Of a DNA stretch of 43,426 nucleotides, positions 24,389 through 34,000 are shown piece by piece; within the stretch, counting starts at the first letter, position 1; each line of letters begins with the position of its first letter. The DNA lies in NCBI GenBank assembly GCA_031553685.1, contig JAVBLE010000048.1:1-43426 (forward strand), in the 5' to 3' direction. A program made the position numbers and the translations under genes. Source of the DNA: JAFGVL01 sp031553685. Lineage in GTDB: Bacteria > Bacteroidota > Bacteroidia > Bacteroidales > Paludibacteraceae. The notes below the pieces were generated by a model. It saw nothing but the letters and a program-made list of their open reading frames with translations. It did no database searches and was not told where the DNA came from.

Positions 24389-27300
24389 ATGAGTAGTACT
24401 AAATTTTTCTTTTTCGTGGAAGAAGATCTTATACAGGAGCAAAGTGAGACATTGGCTTATGGACCTGTATTGAACGAAAAAACAACAAAATACAGAGTTA
24501 CATCTTTATTTAAAACAAATGTTCCGGCAAAAGCATTTGCGGTGTGTGATGGGCTTGCCATTATACAAGAGAGTACAGATAATTCTGATTTTGTTAATCT
24601 TATTATCAAGCCACTCAAAACTATAGAGAATAGCTTTACTCCTGTTGAATATTATATTTATAGAGGATTGAAAAAAGAAAACTTTATTCAGTCTGATCAA
24701 ATTATAGCTAAAGACAGTCCAAACAAAACAGATTTAATAGAAAGTATTTGGGATGATTTTAACGACCTGAAAGAAAAGCACCCGAATGATTTTACTGCAG
24801 CTGCCCCCAATGTAGGAGTATTAGGTTGGAATCTTAATTCCGAAGATGGTAATACCCCGTTAGAAAATATTTTCAGTCAAATACGGACAGAATATGAATT
24901 TGCGCAAGTAAAAGCAGGAGACTTTATAGGTTATTTTTCGACAACAGACACTTTTAATGCCGGTTTTGAAATTGTTTTACAAGAACGGGCAGATACCATT
25001 ACACTTGAGAAACTACGACTACCGGAAAATATCATTTCTGTTGCTGCTCCTGCACCTACAGACATAAAGGGAAATGAACCCATAGCTATCATGAGAGAAC
25101 GGGAAAAGATATTAAGTTATGTTGACCCTGCAGCATATTTAATGCTTTGTAATGAATGTGGTGTTATTTACATGGATTCCAGTGCAAATAAACAAACTGT
25201 ATTTGGATATAATGATATATTTACCAACCTCGTTTCTTCTTTTTTCACCAAAAACAGTGTATATATTGATATCAGGAACGAAAATGGTTATTCGTTCAAT
25301 TACTACAAAGATTATGAAGGTAAAACAACAGATGTTACAAAAGGGAAACATTTAACCGTTTCGTATGATAATGGCGCCACCGAAGAATTAACAGAGTACT
25401 ACACAGAATTCTGGCCTATTTTTACTTTCAAAAAAACAGGTGTTTCTGCCGAAATTCTTCCGGTAAAACTATCTATCCGCCTGGATTACAACCCCCAACC
25501 ATACATTTTTTACGATTACGCCCTTAAAAAACAGGACAATAAACTGACGAACATTACCGGCAACGAAAAGTTTGTCGAACTTCAACCCAAATTATTACCT
25601 GACGAAATCAGCAGCGGCTGGACATTGCCTTTTACTGTAAACATTCCTGTTATCTCGGATACCGCTGCTTCCATATCTAAAATATATATAGGAAGAAACA
25701 ACTATGATGATATACAGGATGCTCCCGATACCTTGTTGAAAAGAGAACATTATCTTGATTTCATCATTAGTCCCGTATCTTCGATTTCGGAGACGGCATT
25801 GACTTCGGGCTCTCAGTGGAGGTCTGTGTTAGGTAAAAAGCTATTGTCGGCAAAATATGCTTTGGGCTACAATGCCGCTGTAGAAATAACATTGGTAGAG
25901 ACCGCCACCCTTATTCAGTTTTATGTGCAAGCCACTGACGCCATTACCTTAAGCGCAACTTTAAATCCTTACGAAACAAATATAGTTTCCAACAACACCT
26001 ATCCGGTTTTAGGCAAATCAATGACGAGCAGCGAAACCGAATACAGAGACAATACCAATATTGAACTCAACGAAACATATATAGAAAATAAAGACATATA
26101 CCTGTATAATATTATGCCTGTTATGGATACCGACGGTAGTTATTACAAACCCAAGGTATGCTGCCTCACTTTTACACGAGACGAATACGATAACTACATT
26201 AAAAACGCCATAACCGAAATAGACGAAACCTTGCACGAAGTATCATTAGGCATTGCCAATGCAAGCGACACGCCTCCTGAGACACAATCATGCTTAACCC
26301 AGCTGACAGATGCCAATGGTACTTATTACTACGAAGGTACCTTAAAACTGCACGGGCTTAACTCTGCAGGTATACGAACTATAGAAAGCCCTATAGAAAG
26401 TATCGAAATAAACACCACAGATAGTAGTTATTTCTCTTCCACAACTATAAACTTCAATACACAAGCACCACCGCACACTTTAGTAAAAAATAATGCACTT
26501 AAAAAGGCAAATAAAGCAACAGGAACAGATTTTAAAGCCTATTTTACATTTCGCGAGGCCATAAGATATATTGAAGTTGTTGAAAAATGTTATTCTACAA
26601 AGGATAAAAACATAGGGGAAACTTGCACCAGAATAAGAGTACATTACTATGGGGGATTTGCAAAAAAATCTTTCCCTTTTATAGAGGATATTTTTAAACA
26701 AGAAGCTTTTGAAAATTTAATTTTGGATGCTCCCTATGATGGTCTCTACCGTTTTTTGTATCGAGATATTATGAAGGAAAAAGATAAAAAAGATGGTGCT
26801 GATGTTTACGATCATTTAACGGCGCAAGCTAATGAAAATGAAATTCAAGACAATTCATCTCCTTACCTTATAGTGTTACATGGAGATGATACAAGAAATA
26901 CATATCATGCGGATTTTGGACAAATATTATATGGTTTTGAATCACTCAAATTAACCAATATGGGAGGTGGATATTATGGTTACAATGAATATTCATTATA
27001 TAATAATAAAGCCTATAAAAATAAATTACCATTCAAATATTCTGCAGCATATACATTTAAACCTACAGAACTTATTTCCTACGATTATTCCGGATTAATT
27101 GCTAATATAGCTACCCCCATAGCCGAATGTTTTTATCATTTAAAAAAGAATGTGCCACCATATTCAGGTAGTCGTGTTCCTAACTATGCAGATTTGAGTA
27201 GATATTATGAAATATCTGCTCCAAATGCTGATTTATTTGGTAATGCCGATGCTTTAGGCATTTATTGTGCCTATGAAAATTTAAAACATAACACAGGATT

Positions 27301-27781
27301 ACTTTTATCAGATGTTTTTACTTTGTACTATTATGGCAAATCGTCTTTAAGACAAGGACTGATTATCAAACCCGTAAGAACCTATTATAAATACGATAAG
27401 CGTTGGGCAAATCTTGCCACAGAATTTAAAATATTATCAGGTACAACATGGTTGCCAGATAGTCCCTTCCTATCCTTAGAATGGAGTGATATTCGAGCAT
27501 CCATTCTTAATAAAATGTGGTTATTTGCTGAATTTTGGTATAATAAACTCCTCCATAAAAAATGGACGGGTTTTCGTGTCGCTGAAAATATTCCATTTCC
27601 AATTCATCGATTTATCTCTGTAGATAATCAGTCGTCTATTAGCGATCCATCATTTAATGAAACAGATTATAACCAATCCAAAGACTACCAAGTGTTAAAA
27701 GATTATGTCGAATACTGTTTTGAGAATAGATTTTTACTGTTCTTAAAAACCAAGTGTCAAGAAGAAGGAAGTCTAAGATGA
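24389..27781 (+). CDS. Large unrecognised protein, coupled to a small membrane protein
   Basis: This 1130-aa protein has no signal peptide or clear membrane segment. The function is not recognised. The N-terminus (FFFVEEDLIQEQSETLAYG, FKTNVPAKAFAVCDG, VEYYIYRGLKKENF) reads as a compact beta-rich domain, the middle (about 330-690) is beta-rich, and the C-terminal third is Tyr/Asn/Lys-rich and includes SPYLIVLHGDDTRNTYHADF and NADLFGNADALGIYCAYENL. By eye the base composition is mosaic: about 45% GC in a sampled line near 25.45 kb but about 22% near 27.0 kb. Its TGA stop overlaps the ATG of the next gene (ATGA). Its last 30 residues recur in an orphan fragment at 28.8 kb. This layout suits a large effector or toxin with an exchangeable C-terminus; no catalytic motif was confirmed. 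Confidence 0.85.
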   Translation: MSSTKFFFFVEEDLIQEQSETLAYGPVLNEKTTKYRVTSLFKTNVPAKAFAVCDGLAIIQESTDNSDFVNLIIKPLKTIENSFTPVEYYIYRGLKKENFIQSDQIIAKDSPNKTDLIESIWDDFNDLKEKHPNDFTAAAPNVGVLGWNLNSEDGNTPLENIFSQIRTEYEFAQVKAGDFIGYFSTTDTFNAGFEIVLQERADTITLEKLRLPENIISVAAPAPTDIKGNEPIAIMREREKILSYVDPAAYLMLCNECGVIYMDSSANKQTVFGYNDIFTNLVSSFFTKNSVYIDIRNENGYSFNYYKDYEGKTTDVTKGKHLTVSYDNGATEELTEYYTEFWPIFTFKKTGVSAEILPVKLSIRLDYNPQPYIFYDYALKKQDNKLTNITGNEKFVELQPKLLPDEISSGWTLPFTVNIPVISDTAASISKIYIGRNNYDDIQDAPDTLLKREHYLDFIISPVSSISETALTSGSQWRSVLGKKLLSAKYALGYNAAVEITLVETATLIQFYVQATDAITLSATLNPYETNIVSNNTYPVLGKSMTSSETEYRDNTNIELNETYIENKDIYLYNIMPVMDTDGSYYKPKVCCLTFTRDEYDNYIKNAITEIDETLHEVSLGIANASDTPPETQSCLTQLTDANGTYYYEGTLKLHGLNSAGIRTIESPIESIEINTTDSSYFSSTTINFNTQAPPHTLVKNNALKKANKATGTDFKAYFTFREAIRYIEVVEKCYSTKDKNIGETCTRIRVHYYGGFAKKSFPFIEDIFKQEAFENLILDAPYDGLYRFLYRDIMKEKDKKDGADVYDHLTAQANENEIQDNSSPYLIVLHGDDTRNTYHADFGQILYGFESLKLTNMGGGYYGYNEYSLYNNKAYKNKLPFKYSAAYTFKPTELISYDYSGLIANIATPIAECFYHLKKNVPPYSGSRVPNYADLSRYYEISAPNADLFGNADALGIYCAYENLKHNTGLLLSDVFTLYYYGKSSLRQGLIIKPVRTYYKYDKRWANLATEFKILSGTTWLPDSPFLSLEWSDIRASILNKMWLFAEFWYNKLLHKKWTGFRVAENIPFPIHRFISVDNQSSISDPSFNETDYNQSKDYQVLKDYVEYCFENRFLLFLKTKCQEEGSLR

Positions 27782-28158
27782 AAAGTATGAAGAATATATT
27801 TAAGTTTTTTAGTGTATTGTTCATCATAAGGATAATGATTATTATATGTTGGAGTTTGATTGATTTTTATCCTTATAATGAAGTTGATATTAGTTGGATC
27901 ATTTCTATGATTTTTTGGTCTATATGGATTGGTATTAATTATATATCAGAAGAATACTTTCTTTTACAGTTTTTTATTCGATTCCTAATTTGGTTAGGGT
28001 TTGCCCTAATTATTTTTGACAGAAAAATATCGCTTGATATAAAATCTAAAATTGGAAATTTAATATTACTTATTGTTTTTATTGTTGAAAGTATTGGACT
28101 ATTTTTAAATTGGTTACTTTGTTTATGGGATTCTGGTTCATCAGGTCATTGGTTTTAA
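27778..28158 (+). CDS. Small multi-pass membrane protein, paralogue 1 (possible immunity protein)
   Basis: This 126-aa protein has about four membrane segments. The start at ATG 27778 (MKSMKNIFKFFSVLFIIRIM) is chosen because it overlaps the stop of the 1130-aa gene as ATGA; a longer reading from 27754 would add eight residues inside the upstream gene. Family pattern with its three paralogues: FxxLFIxRIxxxxCW near the start, WxGxxY in the second segment, FFIRxxIWxGxxxxI in the third, and IExxGxF in the fourth. The stretch is very AT-rich (about 25% GC in a sampled 60-base line). The immunity role is inferred from coupling and tandem paralogy only. Confidence 0.8.
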   Translation: MKSMKNIFKFFSVLFIIRIMIIICWSLIDFYPYNEVDISWIISMIFWSIWIGINYISEEYFLLQFFIRFLIWLGFALIIFDRKISLDIKSKIGNLILLIVFIVESIGLFLNWLLCLWDSGSSGHWF

Positions 28159-28193
28159 ATAATATTATATAAAACATCAACAAACAAAAATGC

Positions 28194-28568
28194 ATGAAAA
28201 ATATCGGAGAACTTATACGATTTTTGGGATTATTGTTTATCATACGAATAGTAGTTGTTACTTGTTGGCTTTTGGTTAATATTTATTCTTACTCTAATAT
28301 TAATTATATCTCTGATTTTTGTAATGAGTGGGTTCTGAGTGTATGGCTTGGTTTTATATATCCAAGCCCTGAAAAATATTTTCATTTACAATTTGTAATT
28401 CGATTAATTACTTGGTTGAGTCTTCTCATTTTAATTGTTTTTGATCCAAAGAGAAATTTTTCACACAAAGATACAAAGATTAGATATTGGGCACAGTATA
28501 TTATGAGTATAGAAGGTTTCGGGATTTTTTTTGGTTTTTTAGTAGCCTTAGGAAAATTTCGATATTAG
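28194..28568 (+). CDS. Small multi-pass membrane protein, paralogue 2
   Basis: This 124-aa protein is clearly related to the preceding one: LLFIIRIVVVTCWLLV, SVWLGFIYPSPEKYFHLQF, IRLITWLSLLILIVF and IMSIEGFGIFFGF align with the family pattern. It starts 35 bases after paralogue 1. It has the same SVWLG.IYP.PE signature as paralogue 4, so 2 and 4 are the closest pair by eye. It is AT-rich like its neighbours. The role is unknown; the tandem arrangement suggests a duplicated or diversified immunity or accessory gene. Confidence 0.8.
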   Translation: MKNIGELIRFLGLLFIIRIVVVTCWLLVNIYSYSNINYISDFCNEWVLSVWLGFIYPSPEKYFHLQFVIRLITWLSLLILIVFDPKRNFSHKDTKIRYWAQYIMSIEGFGIFFGFLVALGKFRY

Positions 28569-28584
28569 CTACTACATAGAGTAA

Positions 28585-28881
28585 AAGAATCAAAAACTAT
28601 ATGTAGAACAATTATTTCCCAAAATCATAGAATATTCTAACAATAAAAATTTATCTAAACAATTGAATTTTAATAAGACTGATTTTTTAAACTTGCTAAA
28701 AAGGTTGCATATAATAAGCGTTCTCGCATTTATAGAATCAACAACTGATAATATAAATAAACCATTTCATTATTCTAATGAAGATATACAAAAACTGAAA
28801 GAGTACACCATATATTGCCTTGATAATAAGTTTTTACCATTTCTAAAAGCCAAATGTAAAGAGGAGGGAAGTATAACATGA
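28585..28881 (+). pseudogene. Orphan C-terminal fragment of a 1130-aa-type protein
   Basis: Open frame without a normal start (an in-frame stop lies at 28582; a TTG at 28663 would give 72 aa). Its end, LKEYTIYCLDNKFLPFLKAK followed by CKEEGSIT, aligns with the end of the 1130-aa protein, LKDYVEYCFENRFLLFLKTK followed by CQEEGSLR. As in the full-length gene, its TGA overlaps the ATG of the following small membrane gene. It is best read as the remnant of a duplicated large-gene/small-gene pair, or as an orphan cassette. The 70 or so residues before the shared tail do not obviously match the intact protein. Confidence 0.75.
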
Positions 28882-29255
28882 AAAATATAACTAAAGTCTT
28901 TGGTGTATTACTTATTTTAAGGATACTATTTGTTGCGATTTGGATTATGGTTGACCTTTATCCACACTTTAATGTTGCTGATGTTTCATTTTATTCTTAT
29001 CGTATTTTGCAAATATGGGTTGGTTTTTTTATGGATATACAATATTTTCATTTAGATTTTTTTTTTCGATTAGTAATTTGGGTTGGGCTTGTTCTACTGA
29101 TTTTTAATGTAAAGAAACCATTCACTAATAAAAAGTCGAAAATTGCATACAAAATATTATGCACTGTTGTGATTATAGATGGTATCGGGATTTTTTTAGG
29201 ATATTTTTATTATCTCCTTATTTTAGGATTTGCATCAGGTCCTTTGTTTGGATAA
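28878..29255 (+). CDS. Small multi-pass membrane protein, paralogue 3
   Basis: This 125-aa protein shares the family pattern (VLLILRILFVAIWIMVDLYP, IWVGFFM, FFFRLVIWVGLVLLIF, IIDGIGIFLGYF). It starts with ATGA overlap at the end of the orphan C-terminal fragment, exactly as paralogue 1 does with the intact 1130-aa gene. With DLYPHFNVADVS it is closest to paralogue 1 (DFYPYNEVDIS). The two ATGA-coupled copies therefore resemble each other, as expected if the unit duplicated as a pair. Confidence 0.8.
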   Translation: MKNITKVFGVLLILRILFVAIWIMVDLYPHFNVADVSFYSYRILQIWVGFFMDIQYFHLDFFFRLVIWVGLVLLIFNVKKPFTNKKSKIAYKILCTVVIIDGIGIFLGYFYYLLILGFASGPLFG

Positions 29256-29320
29256 GCTTACATTTCATATTTCCTAATAAAAAGGTATCTGATTTCAAAA
29301 TCAAATATTAAAATACATAT

Positions 29321-29710
29321 ATGAAAAGCATGGGGAAAATATTTAAATTTTTTAGTATATTATTCATTTTAAGAATAATATTTATCACATGTTGGCTTTT
29401 GTTTATTTTTTGTTTTTATTCTAATGGATGTAACATTGTTCCTTTTTTCAATGTATGGATTCAAAGCGTATGGCTTGGGTATATATATCCTAATCCCGAA
29501 ATATTTTTTTACTGGCAATTTTTTATTCGGTTAATAATTTGGATCGGGCTTGCCATCCCAATCATTATTAATACAAAAAGAGCATCATTTCGTGAAGACT
29601 CAAAATTTGGATACTGGATACTATATATTATGCTTATTGAAGGATTTGGACTTTTATTAGGGGTAATAACAGCTTCTGTAAGTTTGGACCCCTTAGCTTT
29701 TTTTAGGTAA
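29321..29710 (+). CDS. Small multi-pass membrane protein, paralogue 4
   Basis: This 129-aa protein begins MKSMGKIFKFFSILFILRII, nearly matching paralogue 1's start, while SVWLGYIYPNPEIFF and LIEGFGLLLG match paralogue 2, so it looks like a blend of the two subgroups. It has about four membrane segments. It ends 11 bases before the YD-repeat gene, so the array and that gene may share a transcript. Function unknown. Confidence 0.8.
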   Translation: MKSMGKIFKFFSILFILRIIFITCWLLFIFCFYSNGCNIVPFFNVWIQSVWLGYIYPNPEIFFYWQFFIRLIIWIGLAIPIIINTKRASFREDSKFGYWILYIMLIEGFGLLLGVITASVSLDPLAFFR

Positions 29711-29721
29711 ACAACAACAAT

Positions 29722-31065
29722 ATGAATCGTTTATTTTATACATTATTGCTTCTGGCAAGTTTACAACTTGCAAATGCACAAGAAATAGAGGCTGTTAAGC
29801 TTCATTACCAAACTAGACCAATGGGATTCAAATCCAATTATGACAGATTGATTACATACGACACACATAATAATATTGTAGCAAAAATAGTTCGAACTTT
29901 TGACAAGCGAGGTAATGTTTTGACGGAATCATTAGAAGGTAAGAATCATATAGAGACAGGAACAATAAATGGTAGTGTCTTTACCTATGATAGTAGAGAT
30001 AATGTATTGTCAATTAAAAGTATGGGGTTATATATTCAGAACTACACCTACGACTCAACTAACAAACCATTATCTTACGAAATAAAATCTTGTTTCCTTA
30101 ATGATTGTATGGGAGATAAGTATGTATATACTTATGATACAAGAGGGAATAAATTGAGCTCAGAGCGTTTGGATATGAAGAATAATATTTATACAATGAA
30201 TGTGAAGTATACTTATACTTATGATTCGAATAACAATAAATTGTCTGAAATTTGGCGGGACGATGTACGAGGTGGAAAACATATTTATAGCTACGATGCC
30301 AAAAATAATCTGATACAAGAAGTATATTTCGATTGGGAAAAGAATGCTTGGGTAGAAAATGATCAAATAGTATATGAATATGACAGCAATAAAAACAAAA
30401 CTTCTTGTATCACTCAATATAACAAGAATTCCGAAAAAATTTTAAGCAAATCTTTCCAACCAATTGAATGGGAAACCAGAAAGAAGGGAAAATATACTTA
30501 TGATGAACATAATAATGTATTGATGGAATTTGAAGAGGAACTTAATGATGGAAAATGGAATACAACATCTTATAAATATTTTACTTACGATTATAATCAA
30601 AAAGGAAATCAAGTATCAAGAATTGAAGAAAATAAGCTAATTCAGCACCGAAATCATTTTGTATATGATGAGAATAATCGTTTGATAGCAAGAGTTGGAG
30701 AAGACTATAGAGATGGGAAATGGATTTTGTGGGATAAGGAAGATTATGTTTTTGATATAAATGGGAATATGGTAACACACATTATTGAAAAACAATATGG
30801 TAAGAAAACATTAGATCCTAATTATGAGTCCAACTCTTATGATGATGGGCTTAGTGATATGGTTCAAATAAAACTTACTTATACCTATAACGAAGGTGGT
30901 ATGAGTACATCAGGTAAATGCGAAATATTGCGCAATGGTAAATGGTGTCCACAAGAGTTTCTTAATCATTCAGAATTGTATTTTTATTTCAGCCCTCAAA
31001 ATAGAATGTACGAGCCTATTTATAATTGTTATCGTTTCGAAGCACACGGAGTTTCTTTTGAATAA
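29722..31065 (+). CDS. Secreted YD-repeat (Rhs-like) protein
   Basis: This 447-aa protein has a clean signal peptide (MNRLFYTLLLLASLQLANAQ). From about residue 45 it carries roughly 12 units with the pattern YxYDxxxNKL, for example YTYDTRGNKLSSE, YTYDSNNNKLSE, YSYDAKNNLIQE and FVYDENNRLIAR. This matches the YD-repeat style of Rhs/wall-associated proteins, though the chain is short and lacks the Rhs core end and a toxin tail. No T9SS sorting domain is seen at the C-terminus. It follows the paralogue array and precedes the 1838-aa gene by 12 bases. Its link to them is by position and shared AT-rich composition. Confidence 0.8.
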   Translation: MNRLFYTLLLLASLQLANAQEIEAVKLHYQTRPMGFKSNYDRLITYDTHNNIVAKIVRTFDKRGNVLTESLEGKNHIETGTINGSVFTYDSRDNVLSIKSMGLYIQNYTYDSTNKPLSYEIKSCFLNDCMGDKYVYTYDTRGNKLSSERLDMKNNIYTMNVKYTYTYDSNNNKLSEIWRDDVRGGKHIYSYDAKNNLIQEVYFDWEKNAWVENDQIVYEYDSNKNKTSCITQYNKNSEKILSKSFQPIEWETRKKGKYTYDEHNNVLMEFEEELNDGKWNTTSYKYFTYDYNQKGNQVSRIEENKLIQHRNHFVYDENNRLIARVGEDYRDGKWILWDKEDYVFDINGNMVTHIIEKQYGKKTLDPNYESNSYDDGLSDMVQIKLTYTYNEGGMSTSGKCEILRNGKWCPQEFLNHSELYFYFSPQNRMYEPIYNCYRFEAHGVSFE

Positions 31066-31077
31066 AAATCTAAGATT

Positions 31078-34000
31078 ATGTCAAATAATTATTTCCCCAA
31101 ACTATCCAAGATTGTAACGGTAGAAAGTTTACCCGAGCAATTGAATTTTATACAAGGAGGAATTTCTTACTTGTTAAATGGGTTGGCATACCGTAACTTA
31201 AATGTTGTACACAGCAGTGACGGAAGCAATATATCCTATAATTTGGATGTACTCAGCTTTAAAAGGATAGAATACGATGTTTTTGGCACAGGGCTCACAT
31301 TGGTTCTTAATCCGGATAGCAGTGGTATGTCTTCTTTCCCTATATCTGTAACCAACTACTGGGGCATCAGGCGCTATATAAAGAATTTCAGCCTGGCAAC
31401 ATTCCCGTACACCCCCGAAGCATTTCTTGATTTAGCACTCAAAATAACAAATCTTACCGATGATAGGCTTCTCTATTATACAGGCATCTCATTCTGTACA
31501 TCAGAAGATCCATTTAATGAATTGGCTACCAGCCTTGCAAATTACGGTTTAAATATTACATTGCCGGTAAGCAACGATATTGAAACGGCTATAAACCAAA
31601 TTATCGAAGCAGCCGAAAATCAGAATTTCTCATTAAAAGCAGCTATTGTAGCCGAATATATTATAGACCTTACAAGCATTGATAATTCTCTTGATAATGT
31701 CAAGCAATTATTTGGCTTTACAGGTAACTATGATATTATTGCCAAAATAGAAGATTTATTTGTCCCTCAAATATCAGCCAATCTGCTGTTGTCTGCCGGA
31801 TTAGAATTTCCCCGTACCATGTTGGTGCCTTTAGACGAAAATCGTCAGCCAATACCCATTACAGACCCAGACAATCCACCTAAAACGATACTGCAATTTG
31901 CCACAGCGGAATTCTTTTTCAGTACAAAAGGTAAATTTGGCTTTACAACAGAAATTGCAGCAACATTAATTCCGGCAGTATCTCAAATAGGAAATACAGG
32001 TTTTACTATTGGTTTTACCAATGTGAAGCTCGACCTAAGCCGCACCACCAATATTCCCGAAGCCGATGCAGCGGGTTATCCTACCGATTTTGTAGGCGTA
32101 TATATAGAAAGTGCCGAAATCGGGTTGCCCGAAAAATGGTTTAAGGCTTTGGGCGCTACCGAAGGTACAACGCTGGGTATCTTTGGTAAAAACTTATTGT
32201 TGGGTACCGGCGGTGTATCGGGCACATTCGGCATACGAGCCATAGATACCAACGGCAAGCCTATCGGTACCTCTGCGCCCGATGGCGCTGAAATGAAGTT
32301 TAAGCTTGGGTGCGAAAATGGTCTTACCATCGGTTTCCGTAGCTTTGATCTTACCCTCAAGCAAGGTGAATTTGTACACACCAACATAGTCGGCTCGCTG
32401 CAAATACCCGGCTTTAAAGATGCCGTCGGCAATGATGCCAAGATAGACATAACAATGTCATTCGACGCAAATGGCGATTTCTTCATTACCGGCTCCGAAG
32501 TGGATGGCATACCGATAAAAATTCCAGGTGTGATGACATTTTTAATCAAAACGCTATCGGTAGGCAGAAAAGAAGACAAATTCTATATATCTACAGGCGG
32601 TGCACTGGATTTTAGCGAGCAAGCCGCCATCGGTAAATTATTTAAAGACCCGTTGGATATACAGCTCACTATCTGGCAAGACGGCACGATAGAACTGAAA
32701 GGATTGGACGGCGCCTTTAAACTGCCACAACCGAAAACGCTGCAATTAGGTCCGGCAGAAATTACTATCACTGCTATCCACTTTGGTTCGGATGAGCGGA
32801 TGCACAACAATATCATGCGTAAGTACTGGTATTTCGGTTTTGATGGTGGGGTGAATATTAATCCAGGGGGCATTGATGCCCGCGGCGATGGGGTGAAGGT
32901 TTACTTTACGGTGGATAATAGTAGTAGCCGTCCATTGCATGTATTTTTCCGCATACAAAGCCTTTCGATCGATTTAATTATTCCCGGCTCGGCATCGAGT
33001 AGCACAGCGGCGGCAATTATCAGTGGTTACCTTGCCATGAAAGAGCCGACCGTAGCCGGTAATGACGGCACGGAATATACCGGTGGCGTGAGTTTGTCTT
33101 TGCCTAAATTGAAAATTTTGGCAAGCGCCGGCATGCGTTATAACCCCGGCATTCCATCTTTCCTTGTGGATGTAAATATAGATTTGCCAATGGCTATCCC
33201 ATTGGGACCTACAGGCGTGGGTATTTATGGTTTCCGGGGCTTGCTGGGACAACGCTATGTAGCCAGTAGAGAAACCGCAGGCTTATCAGGTGACAGTAGT
33301 TGGTACGAGTATTACAAGAAAAAAGTAGCTCCCGATTACCGCGAGGGCATACAGGTGAGCAAAATGGCTCAGCAAAACGGATTTTCGGTAGGGGCGGGCA
33401 TGTCGGTAGCTACTGCTTTTGATGGTGGCAAGGTGTTTTCGGCTAAGGTATTTGTGCTGTTGTCGGTACCCGATATTTTGTTGATACAGGGACAGGGTGC
33501 CATCCTGAAAGAGCGGGTAGGCTTGGATACGACTAATGATCCGCCGTTTTCGGCTATGATTGCTATTTCGACAAAATCGATAGAATCGGCATTCGGTGCC
33601 AATATAAAAATACCCGACGGCGGAGAAATAGCTACGCTGAACGGCACAGCCGAGATGGCATTTTTCTTCAGCAATTCGGGGGCTTGGTATGTGAATATCG
33701 GTCGGGATCAGCCGGAGGATAAACGCATACGGGCAAAATTATTTACACTGTTTAATGCTTATTTCTACTTTATGCTTAGCAAGCAGGGCATTAATGCCGG
33801 AGCCGGGGCAAAGTGGGACTTTACTAAGAGATTTGGGCCTTTGCGTTTTGAAGCGGGGGCTTACTTGGATACTACGGGCAAAGTGAGTTTTAAACCTGTT
33901 CAGATAGGCGGCAGTATTGCACTGGGCGGCTATGCCGGAGTTTATGTTTGGAAAGTAGGTGTACGCATAGATATTGGCGCCTGGCTTAAAGCCGAAGCAC

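Noticed and set aside
32076..32579. 167-aa minus-strand open frame
   Set aside because: It is antisense to the 1838-aa gene, which has continuous protein-like sequence across this stretch.
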